This document shows, piece by piece, positions 57,687 to 64,000 of a DNA stretch of 64,000 nt. Source of the stretch: Sambucus nigra (lineage: Eukaryota; Streptophyta; Magnoliopsida; Dipsacales; Adoxaceae); contig OX422222.1 in assembly GCA_949130495.1 (NCBI GenBank), forward strand, positions 275,828,109 through 275,892,108. The letters are read 5' to 3'. Position 1 is the stretch's first letter. The number at the start of each line of letters is the position of its first letter. A program made the translations under genes and the position numbers. Below the pieces are notes generated by a model that was given only the letters and a program-made list of their open reading frames with translations, ran no database searches and was not told the origin of the DNA.

Positions 57687-60300
57687 TTATTTATTTATAG
57701 GCTTTAGACCCATTCCTCTCGATGATCTTTCAACTTGCTCTCGGTTTAAACCTTTCGTTAGTGGATCCGATATATTATCTTTTGACTTTACATAGTCAAT
57801 TGGGATAATTCCGTTTGAGAGAAGTTGTCTAACGGTATTGTGTCGACGACGAATATGTCGTGACTTTCCGTTATACATGTGATTTTGTGCCCTTCCAATC
57901 GCTGATTGGCTATCGCAATGTATACATATTGCGGGCACAGGTTTAGACCAATTTGGAACATCCTCTAAGAAATTTTGAAGCCATTCAGCTTCTTCTCCAG
58001 CTTTGTCTAGTGCTATGAATTCAGATTCCATTGTGGATCTAGCAATGCATGTTTGTTTTGAGGATTTCCAAGATACGGCTGCACCTCCGAGGGTAAACAC
58101 ATACCCACTCGTAGACTTAGAGTCTTTTGTATCAGATATCCAATTTGCATCGCAATGTCCTTCAAGAACAGCTGGATATTTTGAGTAATGCAATCCATAG
58201 TTTTGAGTATATTTTAAATAACCCAAAACTCTCAATATAGCTTTCCAGTGATCTCTTCCTAGATTACTCGTAAATCGACTTAGCTTACTTATTGAGTATG
58301 CTATGTCCGGTCGCGTACAGTTCATGATATACATTAAACTGCCGATAATACGAGAATATTCTAGTTGAGATATGCTTTCACCATTATTTCTTGCTAGATG
58401 TAAATTTACATCTACAGGTGTCTTGGTAGGACTAATATCATACTTCTTGAATTTTTCAAGTACTTTCTCTATGTAATGAGATTGAGATAATATAAGTCCA
58501 TCCGATGTTCTAAAAATTTTAATTCCTAATATAACATCGGCGATTCCCATATCTTTCATGTCAAATTTACTACTTAACATTTCTTTTGTAGTTTTAGCAA
58601 TTTCCAAGTTACTACCCATGATAAGCATATCATCAACATAGAGGCATACAATGACATATCCATTATGAATGTATTTAAAGTAAACACATTTATCGCATTC
58701 ATTAATTTTGAAAGCATTTGATAACATTGCATTATCAAATTTTTCATGTCATTGCTTAGGTGCTTGTTTTAATCCATACAGTGATTTAACAAGCTTACAT
58801 ACTTTTCCTTCTTGTCCGGGAGCTTTGAACCCTTCAGGTTGCTCCATATAAATTTCCTCGTCTAGTTCACCATTTAAGAATGCAGTTTTTACATCCATTT
58901 GATGTATTTCAAGTCCATTAATAGCAGCTATTGCTATTAACATCCGAATGGACGTTATTCTTATTACCGGTGAATATGTGTCGATGTAATCCAACCCTTC
59001 CTTTTGCCTATAGCCTTTAGCTACAAGTCTAGCTTTATATTTATCAATTGATCCATCGACCTTCAATTTCTTTTTGAAGATCAATTTGTAACCTAACGGT
59101 TTTGAACCTGGTGGAAGATCCACTAGTTTCCATGTATGATTTTGTAGTATGGATTCACTTTCACTATTAATTGCTTCTTTCCAATTGGAAGCATCGGGTA
59201 AGGATATAGCTTCTTTATACGATTGAGGTTCATTTTCTAACAAATATGTTAGAAAATCCGGACCGAAAGAAGTCGAGGTTTTTGCTATTTTACTACGTCT
59301 TGGTTCATCCGCTATCGATTCAATAGGTTGATGAGTACGACTTGTAGTAGCTTGATTTGTCCTTTTAGAAGGACCAGATTCTCAGGTCATGTTATACGGG
59401 AATTCATTTTCAAAAAATGAAGCATCCCTCGATTCAATAACCGTATTTACATGAATGTCCTAAATCTCAGATTTACAAACTAGAAATCGATATGCACTGC
59501 TATTAGTAGCATAACCGATGAATACACAATCCACGATTTTTGGCCCTATTCTTACCTTTTTAGGTTTAGGAACCATCACTTTGGCTAAGCACCCCCACAC
59601 TCGTAAATATTTATAGGAAGGTCTTCGACCTTTCCATAATTCATAAGGTGTCATGTGAGTCTTTTTGTGAGGTACTTTATTGAGAATGTAATTAGCAGAA
59701 AGTAAGGCTTCCCCCCACAAATTTTGTGGAGCTCCTGAACTTAATAACATTGAGTTCATCATTTCTTTCAAAGTACGGTTTTTGCGTTCAGCAACACCAT
59801 TCGATTGAGGAGAATAAGGAGCGGTTGTTTGATGAATAATCCCATTTTCAGAACAAAATTCCTCAAATGGATATTCATATTCACCTCCTCTATCACTCCT
59901 AATAGCCTTTATTGTTTTGCTTAATTGATTCTCAACTTCATTCTTATATTGTTTAAATACATTAATAGCCTCATCTTTACTATGTAACAAATATACATAG
60001 CAATATTTTGTGCAATTGTCAATAAAAGTAATAAAATACTTTTTCCCACCTCTAGTTTGAACAAATTTCAAATCACAAATATCGGTGTGAATTAAATCTA
60101 AAGGTTCAGTTATCCTTTCAATAGAATGGAAAGGTAATCTAGTTAATTTAGATTCCACACAAATTTCACATTTATGATTTTTATCAATATTAAATTTTGG
60201 CAAAAATTCCAAGTTAATTAATCTACGCAATGTATCAAAATTAACATGTCCCAATCTAGCATGCCAAATATTAGATGACTCAATCAAGTAAGAAGAACTA
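57687..60300 (-). pseudogene. Copia copy B pol remnant
   Basis: Nearly the same sequence as copy A pol from the GAG-pre-integrase to the end. It begins at 60300 inside the region before '[11 protein letters not shown]' and keeps the HHCC site, the integrase centre ('HTDICDLKF', 'SDRGGEYEY', 'NGVAERKNR'), RT with YVDD (58640-58629) and full-length RNase H to '..GLKPINK' at 57687. Stops: TAG at 59460-59462, TGA at 59382-59384 (arginine codon in A) and TGA at 58749-58751 (tryptophan in A). The tryptophan lost in A near the RNase H end is intact here. Gag, protease and leader are deleted, so the copy is dead. Changes against A are mostly single residues, showing recent common origin. Confidence 0.95.
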
Positions 60301-61118
60301 GCAAGATAGAACGGATTTTCTAATTAATTATGTAGCACGACAATAATTAATTACAACGAACTCAAATCTGTGGCTTTTACTCAACTCAACAACAATGCAA
60401 GATATGTTATGCAGGAAAAGGACAGGAATTTTCTGGGACAAAAATGACAGCAATTCTGGAGGAGGAAAATTTTTCAGTAATTAATTCTGGAGGGGAAATG
60501 TTTAATTTATAGATTTTGTGTTGACTGTTGGAACAGTCAACCGAAATTAACTCTCAAAAACAGTTAATCAGTTAAACGAATTAACTGTTGGAAATAACTG
60601 CCAACAGTTTATTATTAATAATTAAAGCCCATAAAGTTAAATAAATTCGGCCCAAAAATATAGGAGATTTTTATAAGCCCAAGCACAAGCCCAAGTTGGC
60701 TGACGCGCGTGTGGACTTTTGACCTAAAGCCAACCCGTGCATAGCTTAGGTCATCTCCCCTTCAAAGAGTTGGGATACCCCCAAGGCAACCAAGCCTTCG
60801 TCAATACTTGGGGTGTTATTAACTCATCAAAATTCCACTACTCTTCCAATGTGGGACAAGAGTTAAAACATATCCAATTCATTAACTTTCATTGCTTTGT
60901 GAGTCAATTTGGGGACATATTTATCATTCATAACTTATTGAAATTGGACATATGAATATACTACGTTAATCTCCTTGCGGAGGTGAACGCATTCGTATAT
61001 GGTCCCACAATTTTCGTAGTGTGGGTCCCACCTAAATTTGAGCTCGAAGTTGCTCAAAAATCTGTCCAGAAAAATCTGAACAACTTTATAATACCCATTC
61101 AATTCCAATTTTCCAACG
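60301..61118 (-). repeat. LTR3, truncated (5' LTR of copy B)
   Basis: 818 bp matching LTR1 50079-50951 with small deletions. The U5 side is gone: copy B pol joins the LTR at the shared GCAA (60301-60304). It ends CCAACG, then TSD GACCA at 61119. Confidence 0.9.
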
Positions 61119-61123
61119 GACCA

Positions 61124-61565
61124 TTCTTAGGGTCAGATCATACGTTTGATTACATCTCAAGTGATTGATATTAATGCCTAGGACATATCTAATGATCATG
61201 TCGCTCCTGCTCCAACTACACATGCCCTTCAAACTCATCAGTCATTAAGAGAGTCCATGGATGCCTCATTTTCTCTCATCACATGTGTATTTGACCATAT
61301 GGATACGTGTTTGACGATGATGTTTGATAGGTTTTACTATCGGTTTACTCATATTGAAATGACTACCGATCATACCCTAACTTGAATTTCATTAATAGAG
61401 CATCATTGTGTGTCTTTTATAGGCACCTTAAGATCTAGTCCAGTTATCGCACCTGCTTATATTCCAACTGAGGATGTTATCGATGATGATGATAATGCAA
61501 ATGATCGTGATGATGGTTCAGAGGATACATTGAGCCTTATGGATGATTGTGGAGAGGATCATTAG
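61124..61565 (+). pseudogene. Tail of a broken gypsy-associated gene
   Basis: An open stretch reads 'HVAPAPTTHALQTHQSLRES', then 'MDASFSLITCVFDHMDTCL' with coiled-coil-like spacing, a stop near 61385, and an acidic end 'EDVIDDDDNANDRDDGSED' before TAG at about 61564. This resembles the C-terminal part (repeated 'MD..L' helix and acidic tail) of plant transposon-associated proteins. It may continue the pieces at 39571-39847 and 49265-49865. Tentative. Confidence 0.3.
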
Positions 61566-62649
61566 AGATTTCCTTCTTATCTCTATATTTGATGATGTAT
61601 CTTTGTAATTATTCCATTTTAGTACGTTTGTGAGATTGTTTGGTATATCTGTATTACTCTGATCATGTTTTGGAGTTGTTTGGTTTTTGATACAAATAGT
61701 TTGTTTTATGATGGATACATTTTGTTTCTATTTGGGTTGGTTTTATAAAGCTTCTTTGTTTGGATTACATATATTTTGTTCTTTGCATTGTAATCTCTTA
61801 TAGTTAGACTTTGCGTTATTATCTTGATTCACATGTTCACATGCTTAGATATATCTGGAAAAAGACTTAAAAAACAAAATGTTTACACAATTGAGAGACT
61901 AAAATAATAAATATTTATTCAAGGGAAATATCTCAAAATAATTGAAAATAATTTTTTTAAAAAAACACAATTTGAGAGTGATATAAGTCGAAGGTCTATG
62001 GGTTTGCACACTTTCGTCTAATATATGATTTTTATATCTTATTGGACTACTAGCTTTATATCACTATCGATGTGCATCCGAAATAACTCAACATTTTTCA
62101 CTATGGTTGATCATGTCGTAAATTGTTTAACTATGTTGGTTATATGGTTCATGTGGAGTTTGGATGGGAGTCGCTATTTTTTCAAGTTCTTTAAACCATT
62201 CATTTTTGTTTAGGTTATGAGTGTGGGGTTTTGACATTTCAAGTCATTCAGTGTGTGGTACCTTTCATGTTTCTGTTTAATTTTGGTTTTATTTTCATTT
62301 TTTATTCCTAGGTTTTATTTGTTTTTTAGGGATTTTAGTTCTGAGAGGATCATGTGATACTCTTGTTCAAACCAGATCCCTCCTAGTTCGAATGAGGGAT
62401 AGGATTTAAATAGACCTTCATCTTCACAGAATGTCTTTCTATACTCTCAAAATTTTATTCCCTAGTTGTGGCAACCCTAAAACAAAATTTCTCATTTTTC
62501 AACTATTTCTTCAATCCAACCTTAGGATTTGATCATTTGGAATTAGGATATCATGTTTTTAGGATCTTTGTCAAAGTTTTTTTACCTTCATAAAAAAATT
62601 GCTCTTTCTCGATTTTCTTTATTTGTACGTGTCATAATTGAGAAAGAGC

Positions 62650-62701
<52 letters not shown>

Positions 62702-62992
62702 TGTTTAGTTCGTTTTTGCATGCGTATATCATTTTTATGGTTTATAGGTATTGTTATGCGTGAAAAAACTATTTTTTAGTTCTCTCTCTCATATGTGTGT
62801 TTTTGTGTGTGTGTATGTGTTGTGTGTGTTTATGTTCATTGTTTTATGCATGTTTATTCTTGGTGATTGGTATTTTGTTAGTGATTGTGGTTGGAGTTGT
62901 GGTTAGTTGTTGTTCAAACCTAGTTTAGGTTCTAGACTCCTATAGGTCACCCATACCATTTACTCAATTTTTTTGTTTGGTTATCTTCCACG
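61566..62992. other. No gene seen; microsatellites
   Basis: AT-rich, no gene. A (TA)n-(TG)n compound microsatellite lies at 62649-62701 and a TG-rich patch at 62796-62832. 'cttgttcaaaccagatccc' near 62363 recalls the TTCGAA motifs but is isolated. Confidence 0.5.
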
Positions 62993-63800
62993 ATGGGAAA
63001 GAGGGCCCAAGAGGTTCCACCTCAGCCCCATCCCTGATATAGAACACTTAGGTGGAATTTTTGAGTGGAGTATGAGGGATTCATCTCCATGTGGTTTTAC
63101 CAAATGAGGGTGGTTGTCGAGCGACCCATTTTCTTAATGAACCTCAAGGGTACATTCATTCCCTCGTGATTTGACTGCCGAAGTTGAGACCTGGTGCTTC
63201 AGATGTGCAGTTCAGCCTCAGTTGATATGGTTAGGGAGTTTTGCCTCTATCTTAGGGTGGAGAAAGAGTACATGGTATCCATAGTTAGGGCATATACATA
63301 GTCATCTCACCCGACACCATAATCGAGATTTTAGAGACATATAGGGTTCCAGTTCCAATTAAACTTAGAAACTGACCATCTCACCTTATACCACACTGTT
63401 TATAAAACTGTCCATTTTACTACGGCGCCCATAAATAGTCGTAAACCACTTCTGTAGACACTTTTATTTTAACTATCGCTTGTTGAATAAGATAATTAGA
63501 TTTAATCTCCACCCGATAGGTAACCATAATACATGTAGCCCCGACCATATTATATTTATTCACGCCATTGGTATCAACATAACTATCTACCTCCCTTTCG
63601 TGATATGGAGGCACTTGTCTTCCATCCGAGATATTAGAGATACCCGGCTATGCATGTCCATTCCTTATAGGATCTTACTTACCAGCATTATGCAGGTGAC
63701 CGAGGTTCCTCTTGGTGAGCGAACTTTGCATTCTCTCTCGAGGTTTAATGAGGCGACAACTCAACTATCATAGTCATACGTGTCAGGTGATGTTAAGGAT
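62993..63800 (+). pseudogene. Putative plant transposon protein relic
   Basis: An ATG at 62993 gives 'MGKRAQEVPPQPHP' then a stop. Frames beyond give 'VVVERPIFLMNLKGTFIP', 'SVDMVREFCLYLRVEKEYMV', 'YYIYSRHWYQ' and, in an open piece 63480-63773, 'LPFVIWRHLSS' and 'IPYRILLTSIMQ'. This order (ERP.....VREFY.NL....VRG....LPY.I.RH....LPY...LT.I) is that of the 'putative plant transposon protein' domain (PF20167, from memory), found in gypsy-associated genes. Multiple stops and frameshifts. The biological role of the family is unknown. Confidence 0.45.
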
Positions 63801-64000
63801 CATCCTCACACAGATTTATATGAGGATGGTTAAATGTATACCAAGTCCCGACATGTTTTGACACCTCAGGTATCAGTCCTAAGCACCACCTCACCTACAC
63901 CAGCCTAGTCCGCTAAGTCAGCACGGCCAGCATAGAAGGAATCATTTTTTGCCTCCTATTTCACATCCTTTCAAAGAGAATTAATTAAGATGATGAGACT

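Larger units (their letters stand above)
49866..61118 (-). mobile_element. Tandem Ty1/copia array, LTR-A-LTR-B-LTR
   Basis: Three LTRs (49866-50951, 56012-57094, 60301-61118) separate two internal regions, A (50952-56011) and B (57095-60300). The middle LTR serves both copies: it is preceded by the leader of A and followed by the 3' internal part of B (same 'atcccccacatgaatgata' as next to LTR1). A single TSD GACCA flanks the whole array (49861-49865 and 61119-61123). Copy A has gag-pol with two TGA stops; copy B has lost gag, protease and the 5' part of its LTR. Confidence 0.9.

Noticed and set aside
1..64000. tRNA genes, from the many GGTATCAGAG strings
   Set aside because: These are retrotransposon primer sites complementary to tRNA-iMet; no cloverleaf around any of them.

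Overview
This 64-kb window looks like plant nuclear DNA, probably from a repeat-rich dicot genome. It is AT-rich and has no bacterial-type operons, no rRNA or tRNA gene, and no intact host gene that I can recognise. Almost everything I can identify is a transposable element: Ty1/copia and Ty3/gypsy LTR retrotransposons, a hAT-type DNA element and microsatellites. Several elements sit inside each other, and for most I could place LTR ends and target-site duplications (TSDs) by eye.

Layout. 1-8774: old remnants, namely an Ogre/Tat-like LTR end (1-1303), a reverse-strand gypsy gag relic (about 2280-3010), and a SIRE-like copia LTR and gag relic (about 4430-7690). 8775-37658: element E1, a gag-only LTR element on the + strand, opened by two insertions. 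The first is E3 (11678-19278), a Tat-like gypsy derivative without pol that carries a spliced antisense gene. The second is E2 (19299-34872), another gag-only element. E2 is itself split by E4 (22668-28779), a reverse-strand Tekay/Del-like gypsy element with a 3.8-kb LTR, and by a probable solo LTR (29889-33495) that holds a hAT element (30527-31642). 39853-49259: element E6, a reverse-strand gag-only element whose 5' LTR holds E5 (44644-48580), a 3.9-kb gag-only element. 49866-61118: a tandem copia array, LTR-internal-LTR-internal-LTR on the reverse strand, flanked by a single GACCA TSD. 61124-64000: degenerate gypsy-associated sequence, including a broken 'putative plant transposon protein'-like gene.

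How the parts work together. The only near-complete autonomous-type coding sequence is gag-pol of copy A in the tandem array (51545-55501), with two in-frame TGA stops. E1, E2, E5 and E6 share LTR style, tRNA-iMet-type primer sites and CCHC gag tails, yet none has protease, integrase or RT. They were presumably mobilised in trans by a SIRE-like copia partner not seen here.

The most unusual points are: (i) the tandem copia array has no tRNA-type primer site but has a 15-nt perfect self-complementarity between its LTR and the primer-site position, suggesting self-primed reverse transcription; (ii) the pol-less gag-only family; (iii) three repeats in the E4 LTR whose hairpin arms co-vary; (iv) the antisense, intron-containing gene inside E3. 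All boundaries were read by eye without alignment software.
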